From Amaricoccus solimangrovi (GTDB lineage: Bacteria; Pseudomonadota; Alphaproteobacteria; Rhodobacterales; Rhodobacteraceae): 63,512 nucleotides of DNA. Under the pieces are notes generated by a model. The model did not search any database. It saw nothing but the letters and a program-made list of their open reading frames with translations, and had not been told where the DNA came from. Location: positions 1 through 63,512 of the forward strand of contig NZ_VFRP01000024.1 of the NCBI RefSeq assembly GCF_006385685.1, given 5' to 3'. Shown in pieces: positions 36,219 through 44,360 of this stretch (position 1 is its first letter; every line of letters starts with the position of its first letter). The position numbers were made by a program, and so were the translations under genes.

Positions 36219-37901
36219 CGGGACAATCCGCCGGGCGGGGGCGCCGCAGGATCCGGGGCGGCGGGCCGCCGCGACAACTCACTTTCCCGCGACCCGGGCC
36301 GTGTGGCCGACCGGGTGGCGGCGACGCTGGCGCTCCATGGCGTGCGCGCCGCCTTCGGAATGCCGGGCGGCGAGGTGGTGACGCTCGTCGACGCGCTCGA
36401 TCGCGCGGGCATCCCGTTCCATCTCGCGCGGCACGAGACCCAGGCGGCGCTGATGGCGGCGGGTGAGAGCACCGTCTCCGGCGGGCCGGGGCTTCTCGTG
36501 ACGACGCTTGGCCCCGGGCTCGCGAACGCGGTCAACGGAATCGCGGACGCGGCGCAGGAGCGCGTGCCGCTCATCGTGCTCTCCGGCGTGGTGGATCGCG
36601 CGACGCGCGGCCGCTACACGCATCAGGTGATCGACCATGCCCGCCTGCTGGCGCCGCTGGTGAAGGGCTCCTTCGAGCTCGGCCCGGAGGGCGCGGCGGC
36701 GGTCGTGGCCCGTGCGATCCGGCTCGCCACCGCCGCGCCGATGGGGCCGGTGCATCTCGACCTCTCCCCCGAAGTCGCCGCGGCGGCCTCCCCGGAACCG
36801 GGGCCGGTGGCCTTGGCGAGAGCCGCGGCGCCTCGCATCGCGCCGGACGATCCGGTGATCCTCGAACTCGCGGACCGGATCGACCGGGCCGAGCGGCCGC
36901 TGGTGATCGCGGGTTTCGAGGCGGCGCGGCATCCGGAGGCGGGATGCGTGCGCGCCTTCCTCGAGACACTCGGCGCGCCGGTCATCACCACCTACAAGGC
37001 CAAGGGCCTCCTGCCCGAGGACCGCGCGCCCGCGCTCGGCGCGGCGGGCCTCTCGCCCCGCGCCGACGCGGCGCTGCGGGAACTGGTGGACCGGGCCGAT
37101 CTCATGCTCCTGCTCGGCTACGATCCGATCGAGATGCGCGCGGGCTGGCTCGACGCGCTCGGCGATCCCGGCCGGATCGTCGCGGTCAGCGCCGCGCCGG
37201 CGGACCACGGGATGCACACCGTCGGACTCGCAGTGACGGCGGATCTTGGCGCGCTCGCCTCCGCGCTGACGCCCCGCGTCACGGCGAAGCCGTTCTGGAC
37301 CGATGGCGGGCCCGCGCGGGTCCGCTCCCGCCTCGCCGCGATCTTCGCGGGCCCGGAGGGTTGGGGACCCCACGCGGTGTTCGAGACGCTGAACGCGCTG
37401 GCGGGCGACGCGCTCGTCACCGTCGACAGCGGGGCGCACCGGATCCTGATGTCGCAGAAATGGACCGCGCGCCGGCCGCTCACGCTCCTCCAGTCGGCGG
37501 GGTTCTGCACCATGGCGGCGGCGCTGCCGCTCGCGATCGGCGCGGCGGTCGCGGCGCCGGGCCGGCGGGTGATCGCGGTAATGGGCGACGGCGGGCTCGA
37601 AATGGGAATCGGGGAACTCGCGACCCTGCGCGACCTCGGCCTGCCCGTGACCATCGTCGTGCTTCAGGACCGCGCCCTCTCGCTCATCGCGCTGAAACAG
37701 GCGGCGGCGGGCCTCGGGCCGCGCGGCGTCGCGCTCGGGCCTACCGATTTCCCCGCCGTCGCCCGCGCCTTTGGCGGCCATGGCATCGCCGCGCACGACG
37801 CGCCGACCCTCGCCCGCGCGCTTCGCGAGGCGGAGGCGCGCGCGGGCTTCACGCTCATCGCCTGCGGGATCGACGCCGATGCTTATGAACGCGCCTTCTG
37901 A
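36207..37901 (+). CDS. Thiamine-diphosphate-dependent enzyme, acetolactate synthase-like
   Basis: A protein of about 564 residues with the three-domain ThDP fold. The PYR domain has AAFGMPGGEVVTLVDALDRA and the activating glutamate in RHETQAALMAAGES; the central domain is at about 220-350; the PP domain has VIAVMGDGGLEMGIGELATL. It resembles acetolactate-synthase and sulfopyruvate/phosphonopyruvate-decarboxylase relatives, but the substrate is uncertain. The start is ambiguous: ATG 36207 overlaps the divergent esterase gene, while a GTG at 36301 sits directly at the conserved domain start. The next gene begins inside its 3' end, suggesting coupling. Confidence 0.85.
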   Translation: MLEHRDNPPGGGAAGSGAAGRRDNSLSRDPGRVADRVAATLALHGVRAAFGMPGGEVVTLVDALDRAGIPFHLARHETQAALMAAGESTVSGGPGLLVTTLGPGLANAVNGIADAAQERVPLIVLSGVVDRATRGRYTHQVIDHARLLAPLVKGSFELGPEGAAAVVARAIRLATAAPMGPVHLDLSPEVAAAASPEPGPVALARAAAPRIAPDDPVILELADRIDRAERPLVIAGFEAARHPEAGCVRAFLETLGAPVITTYKAKGLLPEDRAPALGAAGLSPRADAALRELVDRADLMLLLGYDPIEMRAGWLDALGDPGRIVAVSAAPADHGMHTVGLAVTADLGALASALTPRVTAKPFWTDGGPARVRSRLAAIFAGPEGWGPHAVFETLNALAGDALVTVDSGAHRILMSQKWTARRPLTLLQSAGFCTMAAALPLAIGAAVAAPGRRVIAVMGDGGLEMGIGELATLRDLGLPVTIVVLQDRALSLIALKQAAAGLGPRGVALGPTDFPAVARAFGGHGIAAHDAPTLARALREAEARAGFTLIACGIDADAYERAF

Positions 37902-39051
37902 CCTCGCCCGCCCGCTCGAACCCGCCGCGCTCCCCGCGCGGCGGATCCGCGATCCGCGGCTCGACTTCTTCCGGGGGCTCGGCATGTTCATCATCCTGAT
38001 CGCGCATGTCCCGGGCAACAGCTGGACGCTCTGGATCCCGGCGCGCTTCGGCTTCTCGGATGCGACCGAAATGTTCGTCTTCCAGTCCGGCATGGCCTCG
38101 GCGCTGGCCTATGGCGCGACCTTCGACCGGGCCGGCGCAGCGATGCTGGTCGGGCGCGTCGCCCGGCGGATCTGGCAGATCTACTGGACGCATGTCTGCG
38201 TCTTCGTGGCGATCCTCGCGCTCCTCGCCGCCGCGGGGACGCGGCCCGACGGGACGATCTACCTCGATGCGCTGAACCTCGGCCCCTTCCTCGCCGATCC
38301 CGGCCGGCTCGCCGGAGGGTTGCTCACGCTCACCTATGTGCCGAACTATTTCGACATCCTGCCGATGTATCTGGTGATCCTGACGCTGGTGCCGCCGATG
38401 CTTCTCCTCGCGCGGATCCACATCGGCCTCGCCTTCGCGCTGATGGCGGGGCTCTGGCTCGCGGCGGGCCACGGGCTCGCGCTCCCGGCCGAGCCCTTCT
38501 CGGACCGGCGCTGGTTCTTCAACCCGTTCGGATGGCAGCTCCTGTTCTTCACCGGCTTCTTCCTGGCGCGGGGCCGGATCCCCGCGCCGCGCTTCCGTCC
38601 CGCCATCGCCTGGGCGGCCGGGATCTTCCTCGCGGCGAGCGTGCCCTTCGCGCTGGTGCGCTGGTACGAGGCGCATCCCCTCTTCGCCGAGGCCGCCCGC
38701 GCCCTTGCGCCGCTGACCGACAAGACGGATTTCGGCCCGCTGCGCTACGCGCATTTCCTCGCCCTCGCCTATCTCGCCGCCCATGCCGTCGGCCCCGGCG
38801 GCGCGGCGCTGCGCGGGCCGGTGGTGCGCGTCGTCTCGGTCGTCGGACAACAGTCGCTCGCTGTCTTCGCGGCCGGCATGGTGACGGCGCAGGCGCTCGG
38901 CATCTGGCTCGGCGGCGCCACGGGGGCGGGCGCGATGGCGGCGGCCAATCTCGCGGGTTTCGCGGTGCTGATCGCGGTCGCCTATGCCACGCGCTGGTTC
39001 CGGAGCGAACCGTGGCGCCATGCTACCAGCGGAGCGCGCGCCGGCCGATGA
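37879..39051 (+). CDS. OpgC-like membrane acyltransferase
   Basis: A 390-residue polytopic membrane protein starting DPRLDFFRGLGMFIILIAHV. It has SDATEMFVFQSGMASALAYG and further segments such as LPMYLVILTLVPPMLLLARI and GWQLLFFTGFFLARG, the pattern of the OpgC family. OpgC proteins succinylate osmoregulated periplasmic glucans at the inner membrane. No opgG or opgH gene is in the window, so the substrate could be another glucan. It starts within the end of the ThDP enzyme gene (two in-frame ATGs, 37879 and 37885), and its 3' end overlaps the convergent nrsF paralog by 29 bases. Confidence 0.88.
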   Translation: MLMNAPSDLARPLEPAALPARRIRDPRLDFFRGLGMFIILIAHVPGNSWTLWIPARFGFSDATEMFVFQSGMASALAYGATFDRAGAAMLVGRVARRIWQIYWTHVCVFVAILALLAAAGTRPDGTIYLDALNLGPFLADPGRLAGGLLTLTYVPNYFDILPMYLVILTLVPPMLLLARIHIGLAFALMAGLWLAAGHGLALPAEPFSDRRWFFNPFGWQLLFFTGFFLARGRIPAPRFRPAIAWAAGIFLAASVPFALVRWYEAHPLFAEAARALAPLTDKTDFGPLRYAHFLALAYLAAHAVGPGGAALRGPVVRVVSVVGQQSLAVFAAGMVTAQALGIWLGGATGAGAMAAANLAGFAVLIAVAYATRWFRSEPWRHATSGARAGR

Positions 39052-39652
39052 GATACCCCGCGAGCGCGACCATCCCGATGGCAACCGGATACCAGGCGAG
39101 GACGAAGAGCGGGCTGTCGTCCACGCAGTTCGCCGCGTAGAAGAACGCCGCGACGCCGCCCGCCGCGAGTCCGGCGAGCGCGCCGGCGCGCCCCGGCCGG
39201 GCTGGCGCCCCGCGCCGCGAGACCCGGATGAGGCAGGCGAGCGGCCCGGCGGAGAAAAGCGGGATCAGCGTCAGGCAGAGCGCCGCGTTCTCCCCGATCA
39301 TGAGCGCGGGCCAGCTTGCCATCGGCGTGACCGCGAGTTCGGCCAGCGCCGCGCCGGCGAGCAGCAGCGGCGCGGCGAGGAGGGGTGCCAGGTGGAAGCG
39401 CGCCTCCGGCCGCCCCGCCAGCAGCAGGGCGTGAAACGCCGTCACGGCGAGCGCGCCCGTCACCACGAACTTGAAGGGAAAGCGCGCCGTCTCCATCGCG
39501 GCGGCGATATCCGGCCGGGGCCCGAGCGCCAGCGCGAACAGTCCCGCCGTCAGCGCGACGGAGAGCGCGGCGGCGCCGAGGAGGCCCCGGGCGAACGGCT
39601 CCCGGACCTTCGCGTCCCCCGCCAGCAATCGTATGAGCGCCGAGGTCTCCAT
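39023..39652 (-). CDS. NrsF-family anti-sigma factor (second copy)
   Basis: A 209-residue, six-helix membrane protein of the NrsF (DUF1109) family, which holds cognate ECF sigma factors inactive at the membrane. Characteristic are MASWPALMIGENAALCLTLI, FFYAANCVDDSPLFVLAWYP and the C-terminus YLIGRRALRW. The conserved cysteine next to DDSP is kept. It resembles the upstream NrsF paralog over its whole length and ends in the same GRRALRW, so the two are a tandem duplication behind one sigma gene. The 70-base gap between them contains no clear promoter. Confidence 0.88.
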   Translation of the reverse strand: METSALIRLLAGDAKVREPFARGLLGAAALSVALTAGLFALALGPRPDIAAAMETARFPFKFVVTGALAVTAFHALLLAGRPEARFHLAPLLAAPLLLAGAALAELAVTPMASWPALMIGENAALCLTLIPLFSAGPLACLIRVSRRGAPARPGRAGALAGLAAGGVAAFFYAANCVDDSPLFVLAWYPVAIGMVALAGYLIGRRALRW

Positions 39653-39725
39653 GGCATCCCGCGGACAAGCCCCCGGGACTCATACGGCGCGAAGGCCCCC
39701 GGCATTACGCCCCGTGACCAGCGCG

Positions 39726-40355
39726 TCACCAGCGCAGCGCGCGCCGGCCGATGATCCCGCCCGCGGCCGTGACGATCGCCATTCCGATCACGTACCAGCT
39801 GGCCACGAAGAGCGGGCTGTCGTCCGGGCAATGCCAGGCGTAGATCGCCGCGGCGAGGCTGCCCGCCGCGAGACCGGCGAAGGCGCCCGCGCGCCCCGGA
39901 TTGTCCGGCGCGCCCTCGCGCAGCGCCCGGATCAGCGCGGCGAGCGGCGCGATCGAGAGGACCGGGATGAAGAAGACGCAGAAGGCGGCGTGCGCGCCGA
40001 CGAGCCGCGTTCCCCATGTCCCGGGCGGGCTGACCACCAGTTCGGCCCCCACGCCGAGCGCGAGCACCAGCGCCGGGAGCGCCAGCGGCCATGCCCGGAG
40101 CCGCGCGCCCGGCACGCCCGCCCGCGCGGCGACCGCTCCGGCCGAGAGGGCGAGCAGCAGGGTGAAGCCGATCTTGAACTGCACCCGCGGCGTGGCGAGC
40201 GCGGCCACGAGATCCGGCCGCGCGCCGATCGTCGCGAGAAGCAGGAGGACGGAGAAGGCGACGCCGATGGCGAAGGCGGCGCGGATCCGTCCGGCGAGCG
40301 GGGTCGCGCCGCCGGTGTCGGTGACGAGCAGGTCTATGAGGTCGTCGGTCTTCAT
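39726..40355 (-). CDS. NrsF-family anti-sigma factor (first copy)
   Basis: A 209-residue six-helix membrane protein of the NrsF/DUF1109 family. It contains FKIGFTLLLALSAGAVAARA, GTRLVGAHAAFCVFFIPVLS and YAWHCPDDSPLFVASWYVIG, ending GRRALRW. Its start overlaps the stop of the ECF sigma gene by four bases, the usual sigma/anti-sigma arrangement. In Caulobacter the family releases its sigma factor under oxidative or metal stress. The WHCPDDSP motif has the cysteine that is a candidate sensor residue. Confidence 0.9.
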   Translation of the reverse strand: MKTDDLIDLLVTDTGGATPLAGRIRAAFAIGVAFSVLLLLATIGARPDLVAALATPRVQFKIGFTLLLALSAGAVAARAGVPGARLRAWPLALPALVLALGVGAELVVSPPGTWGTRLVGAHAAFCVFFIPVLSIAPLAALIRALREGAPDNPGRAGAFAGLAAGSLAAAIYAWHCPDDSPLFVASWYVIGMAIVTAAGGIIGRRALRW

Positions 40356-40906
40356 CGCGATTCCCTGCCGTAGATCGCCGCCAGCGCCTTCAGCGCGCGG
40401 TGCAGCGCGACCCGCACCGCGCCGTCGCTCATGCCGAGCCGCTCCGCCGTCTCCCGCACCCCCCGGCCCTCGAGCGAGATCGACCGCACGATGTCGCGTT
40501 GCGGGTCGCGCAGGCCGCCGAGCACGCGTTCGACGTCGAGCCGGTCGGTGATCGCACCCGTCTCCTCGGCCTCGAGCGTCTCGATCAGATCCTCGACCGG
40601 CGCGTTCACGACGCGCCCGCGGCGGCGGAGGCTGTCGATGAGCTTGTTGCGCGTGATGGCCGAGAGCCACGGGCCGAGCGGGCGCGCCGGATCCCAGGTC
40701 CCGCGCTTGAGATGTATGGCGAGCAGCACTTCCTGAACCACGTCCTCCGCTTCGCTCGGCGGCGCGCCGAACTGGTCGCATCGCCGCCGTGCCATGGCGC
40801 GCAGCCGCGGCGTGATCGCCGTCAGCAGCCGCCGGTACGCGTCCGCGTCCCCGTCGATGGCGCGCCGCATCCAGTCGGCCCATTCCCGTTCGCGTCCGTC
40901 GATCAC
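40352..40906 (-). CDS. ECF RNA polymerase sigma factor paired with NrsF
   Basis: A 184-residue ECF sigma factor. Region 2 contains DVVQEVLLAIHLKRGTWDP and ITRNKLIDSLRRRGR; region 4 contains VRETAERLGMSDGAVRVALH then RALKALAA. The sequence and the adjacent nrsF genes place it in the NrsF-regulated SigF-like group of alphaproteobacteria. The GTG start (VIDGREREWADWMRRA) was chosen because family members begin just before a conserved acidic-tryptophan segment; an internal ATG at 40870 is the alternative. The 190-base region upstream holds no other gene, and I could not identify the autoregulated promoter by eye. Confidence 0.9.
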   Translation of the reverse strand: MIDGREREWADWMRRAIDGDADAYRRLLTAITPRLRAMARRRCDQFGAPPSEAEDVVQEVLLAIHLKRGTWDPARPLGPWLSAITRNKLIDSLRRRGRVVNAPVEDLIETLEAEETGAITDRLDVERVLGGLRDPQRDIVRSISLEGRGVRETAERLGMSDGAVRVALHRALKALAAIYGRESR

Positions 40907-41095
40907 CGGAGCGCGGGACCATCGGGCCGTGGCGGCGGTGTGCTGGTCATGCCGGACGCGTGGGACCCCTCGCGAAACCGCGCCGCCCGCCCGGCCCACC
41001 CGGGGCGGAAAGGCGCCTCTCCGCTTCCTTCGCACATGTGTCCGCCATTGTCGAAAGCCAAGTCCGCGCGCCCCTCGGTCGGCCGGCGGCGCGGC

Positions 41096-42025
41096 CTATT
41101 CCTCGTCCGGCGGCACGGGCGTCCAGCCCGGGCCGGGATCGAACGCGTCGATGCCGGAGGCGACCGCGAGCGTATCGGGGCCGAGATCGGCCTCGTAGAC
41201 AACCCCGCGCTCGCCGACCATGAAGCTCATCACCCCGCTCTCGCCATAATCGGCGGGAAAGGCGATCAGCGCGTGGCCGGCGACCATGTGGCCCCCGACC
41301 ATGTAGTCCATCGCCCCGCCCGGCGCGTGCGGGCCCTGGCGGGTCAGGACGTGGAAATAGTAGCCGAGATAGGGATCGGGCTCCGCGTCCGCGCCGCCGT
41401 CGATGGAATAGCCGTCGGAGGCCGCGCGTGCCATGAAATCGCCGATCGGACTTTCCGGCGCGCCGGGCGCGTCCGGCCAGTAGAGCCCGTCCCGGGCCCC
41501 GGCGCTCGAGATCAGCCGCGGCGCGAAGCCGGGCAGGCCGTCCCCGTCCGGATCCATCGCCCGGTAGGCGGCCTGCGCCGCGTCGTAGCCGCGCATCAGG
41601 TCGATGACGTCGAGCTCGTTGCGGCCGATCCGGCGCAGCCGCGTCTCCTCCCGCGCCGCGCCCGCGTCGAAGGACCAGCCGGCGGCCGTGTGCCGGAGCG
41701 GGATCGGCACGGGCCAGAGATCGCGGCCGATCACCAGCGTCGCGGTCTCGCCCTCCCGGTCGATCCGGCGCAGCGCGCGGTACTGGCGCAGGAACTCGCT
41801 CCAGGTCTGGTGGTCCTCCACCGCGTCGCCGGTGAGCACGACATCGCCGTTCTCGGGGCCGAAGACCGCGATCAGCGCGGCTTCGTCGCGCGCCTCCAGC
41901 GCCGCGATCACGGACTCGACCGCGGCCTCCGGCGCGCCGAAGACCGCCGGATCCGCGGCGCCCGGCCCGGCCAGGAGGCAGAGCGCCAGGGCTCCGGAAC
42001 CGCATCTCCTGATCGCTCGCATCAT
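41096..42025 (-). CDS. Exported DUF2950-family protein
   Basis: A 309-residue protein with a signal peptide ending near GPGAADP. DUF2950 features are FGAPEAAVESVIAALEARDE, GWSFDAGAAREETRLRRIGR, NELDVIDLMRGYDAAQAAYR and a tyrosine/glycine-rich C-terminal half with YLGYYFHVLTRQGPHAPGGA. The function of DUF2950 is unknown; genes for it commonly sit beside DUF3300 genes, as here. It is exported to the periplasm or cell surface. The gap to the upstream DUF3300 gene is seven bases, so the two are one operon. A strong GAGGAGGGG ribosome-binding site precedes tandem ATGs. Confidence 0.88.
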   Translation of the reverse strand: MMRAIRRCGSGALALCLLAGPGAADPAVFGAPEAAVESVIAALEARDEAALIAVFGPENGDVVLTGDAVEDHQTWSEFLRQYRALRRIDREGETATLVIGRDLWPVPIPLRHTAAGWSFDAGAAREETRLRRIGRNELDVIDLMRGYDAAQAAYRAMDPDGDGLPGFAPRLISSAGARDGLYWPDAPGAPESPIGDFMARAASDGYSIDGGADAEPDPYLGYYFHVLTRQGPHAPGGAMDYMVGGHMVAGHALIAFPADYGESGVMSFMVGERGVVYEADLGPDTLAVASGIDAFDPGPGWTPVPPDEE

Positions 42026-42032
42026 CCCCTCC

Positions 42033-43487
42033 TCAGTGCCTGTGCTTGCCGCCGCGCTTGATCGAGGCCCTGGAGCGCGCGGCGCTGACATCGGGCTTCC
42101 TCAGCGCCGAGGTCTTTTTCGGCGGCTTTTTCGGCGGAACCTTCTTCTTCGCGGCCGGCGCCTTCGCGATCGCCTTCGGCTCCCTCCGCGGCGATTGCTT
42201 CAGGCTCGTCCCGGCGCGGCTCTTCGCCCTGGCCACGCCGTCGCCCGCGCCGCCCGGCTTGAGCGCGGAGGCGGCCCGGGCGTGATCACTCCCCCTGGCG
42301 CCCGCCTTGGCCTTTGCCTTGGAGAGGGCGGGGCGGTCCTTGGCCGGGGCAGGCGCCTTGCCGCCGGACCGCGCCTTGAGCCTGGCCTCGGCCTTGTCGC
42401 GCGCCGCCGCCCGGTCGGCGCCGCCACGGGGCGCGGGCCGGCCGGGTCCACCCGGCGCCTTCGCCTTCGCATCGAGCCGGTCGCGCGCCGCGTCGCGCCG
42501 CGCGGCGTCGGGTTTCCATTGCTCCGCGCGCCGCCGCTGATCGCCATCGCGGTCGCCGAGACGGTGCCCGCCCCGGTCGACGTCGATGTTCACGTCGCCG
42601 TTCACATTGACCGAGCGCCGCGGAAAGACCGCGTCCTCGTCCCAGTCGATCCGGGGCGGGCCGCGCCAGTAGTCGTCCCAGTCGTCATCGTCGTCGAAGA
42701 TCTCGTCGATGAGCATCGCGCTGCCGAAGGCGATCGCGCCGGTGGTCAGTACGCTGGTGAAGGAGATCCCGGGATCGTAGACGGCCGTCGGCTGGGTCGT
42801 GGGCGTCGTGAACGCCATCGCCGGATCGTAGGAGGGCACGTAGACCACGTCGGGGTCGGCGGGGGCGATCGTGATGTGCTCGTCCGCGGCCTCCACGGTC
42901 TGCGCCTCGTTCGAGGCGAGATTGCCGACCGCCCGGGCCTGGGCGCGGAGCCGCTGCACGGAATCGAAGAGGTCGTCGGGCTGGGCGAGCATCGCATCGC
43001 CGAGATCCTCGGTCCATTCGACCTCGTCCGCCATGCGGCCGACGACGTCCGGGAAACCCGCCGCGAGCGTCCGCACGCTCTCGTCCCAGTCCTCGGCCTC
43101 CACCAGCCGGGCGCGTTCCTTCTGGTCCGCCTGCCCGTGGTCGTCGAGGAAGCGGTCGGCCTTCATGACGTCGAGCGGATAGGTCGCCGCCACCAGAACC
43201 TGCGCGAGCAGCGCGTCGGGATAGAGCGCGATCGGCGCCGCCAGATCGTCGAGCTCGTCGTCGGTCAGCAGATCCGCGACATCCGTCTCGGGCGGAGCCT
43301 CGCCCGTGTCGGCGGCCTCGACGGCGATTCCGGCGGCGATTTCGGCGGCGGCCGGCTGATCGGGCGCGGGCGCCTCGTCCTGGGCGGATCCGGTGCCGGG
43401 CAGCAGCGCCGCCGCGAGGACGAGCCAGAGCGGCGGGCGCGCGAAAGCGGCGCGGGCCGCGGGTCTCGACAGATCGAATCGCGGCAT
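42033..43487 (-). CDS. Exported DUF3300-family protein with basic tail
   Basis: A 484-residue exported protein. After a signal peptide (LWLVLAAALLPGTGSAQ) the DUF3300 domain runs from about residue 75 to 285, with LDDLAAPIALYPDALLAQVL and DPDVVYVPSYDPAMAF. The C-terminal 200 residues are low-complexity, rich in lysine, arginine and alanine, ending RASIKRGGKHRH. An acidic patch (DEIFDDDDDWDDYW) lies between. The function is unknown; co-occurrence with DUF2950 suggests a joint role, probably at the cell envelope. The basic tail may bind nucleic acid or anionic polymer. The length exceeds the DUF3300 core mainly because of the tail. Confidence 0.88.
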   Translation of the reverse strand: MPRFDLSRPAARAAFARPPLWLVLAAALLPGTGSAQDEAPAPDQPAAAEIAAGIAVEAADTGEAPPETDVADLLTDDELDDLAAPIALYPDALLAQVLVAATYPLDVMKADRFLDDHGQADQKERARLVEAEDWDESVRTLAAGFPDVVGRMADEVEWTEDLGDAMLAQPDDLFDSVQRLRAQARAVGNLASNEAQTVEAADEHITIAPADPDVVYVPSYDPAMAFTTPTTQPTAVYDPGISFTSVLTTGAIAFGSAMLIDEIFDDDDDWDDYWRGPPRIDWDEDAVFPRRSVNVNGDVNIDVDRGGHRLGDRDGDQRRRAEQWKPDAARRDAARDRLDAKAKAPGGPGRPAPRGGADRAAARDKAEARLKARSGGKAPAPAKDRPALSKAKAKAGARGSDHARAASALKPGGAGDGVARAKSRAGTSLKQSPRREPKAIAKAPAAKKKVPPKKPPKKTSALRKPDVSAARSRASIKRGGKHRH

Positions 43488-43618
43488 GCCGCCCTCCCGC
43501 CGACCGGGTTCCTCACGGGGGAGTGTACCCGATCCGGCGCGAAATTCGAGCATTCCCGGCGGGATGGGAAAGGGCCTTGCCGGGAAGATGCGCGCGTTGA
43601 AGAGGATGCGCGTTGAGC

Positions 43619-43638
43619 GTATATACGGAATGGTATAT
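43619..43638. promoter_or_regulatory. Inverted-repeat operator of vapBC
   Basis: ATATAC and GTATAT are inverted arms separated by six bases, directly upstream of the vapB start and in an unusually AT-rich patch. VapBC modules are normally autorepressed by the complex binding such repeats, and the site may overlap the -10 region. The inference comes from position and symmetry only. Confidence 0.5.
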
Positions 43639-43652
43639 CCATGGAGGTCATC

Positions 43653-43907
43653 ATGGCCCGCATCGCGAAGATTTTCCGCTCCGGCAATTCCCAGGCGGTC
43701 CGGCTCCCGAAGGACTTCCGCTTCGAGGTGGAGGAGGTCGAGGTCTCGCGCGAAGGCGACGCCGTGATCCTGCGTCCGCGCGCCAACGCCGCCCGGCCCT
43801 GGTCCGCGCTGCGCGCCGCCGTCGACCGCGGGGGGGACTTCCTGGCCGAGGGGCGTGACCAGCCCGCCGAGCAGTCGCGCCCCGATCTCGACCAGGCGTT
43901 CGGATGA
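43653..43907 (+). CDS. vapB: VapB-type antitoxin, AbrB/SpoVT fold
   Basis: An 84-residue antitoxin. The N-terminal swapped-hairpin DNA-binding domain reads MARIAKIFRSGNSQAVRLPK then DFRFEVEEVEVSREGDAVIL, as in VapB/AbrB proteins. The C-terminal tail (WSALRAAVDRGGDFLAEGRD) should wrap the VapC toxin. The ATG follows GGAGG by five bases, which decides the start over an ATG 12 bases upstream. Its stop overlaps vapC by four bases. Confidence 0.9.
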   Translation: MARIAKIFRSGNSQAVRLPKDFRFEVEEVEVSREGDAVILRPRANAARPWSALRAAVDRGGDFLAEGRDQPAEQSRPDLDQAFG

Positions 43908-44311
43908 GCCTCCGGCTGCTCGATACCAACGCCGTCATCGCCCTGCTGACGCGCCGGTCCCCGGCCTTGCTCCGGCGCGTCGAGGCCTCCGAGCCCGGCT
44001 CGCTCGCCGTCTCGGCCGTCGTCGCGCATGAACTCTGGTACGGTGCCTATCGCAGTCGGAAGGTCGAGTTCAATCTCGAAACGCTCCGCCTTCTCTTCTC
44101 GGACCTCGCCATCCTCGATCTCGACCGCGAGGATGCGCGGGTCGCCGGCGAAATCAGGGCGGAGCTGGCCCGGCGGGGCACGCCGATCGGTCCCTACGAC
44201 CTGCTGATCGCCGGTCAGGCGAAGGCGCGGGGGCTCACGCTCATCACGAACAACATCGGCGAGTTCGCCCGGGTCGCCGGTCTGGACGTCGAGGACTGGT
44301 CGGCCGACTGA
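43904..44311 (+). CDS. vapC: VapC-type PIN-domain ribonuclease toxin
   Basis: A 135-residue PIN-domain toxin. The acidic metal-binding residues are present: D7 in LLDTNAVIAL, E43 in VVAHELWYGAY and D99 in GPYDLLIAGQA, followed by LTLITNNIGEFARV. VapC toxins cleave specific tRNAs or other RNAs and are neutralised by VapB. Both genes look intact, so the module should be functional. It is translated from an ATGA overlap with vapB. The length is normal. Confidence 0.92.
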   Translation: MSLRLLDTNAVIALLTRRSPALLRRVEASEPGSLAVSAVVAHELWYGAYRSRKVEFNLETLRLLFSDLAILDLDREDARVAGEIRAELARRGTPIGPYDLLIAGQAKARGLTLITNNIGEFARVAGLDVEDWSAD

Positions 44312-44360
44312 GGGCAACCCCCCGCGCGGCCGCGCCGGGGCGAAACGCGGAGGGATCGGA

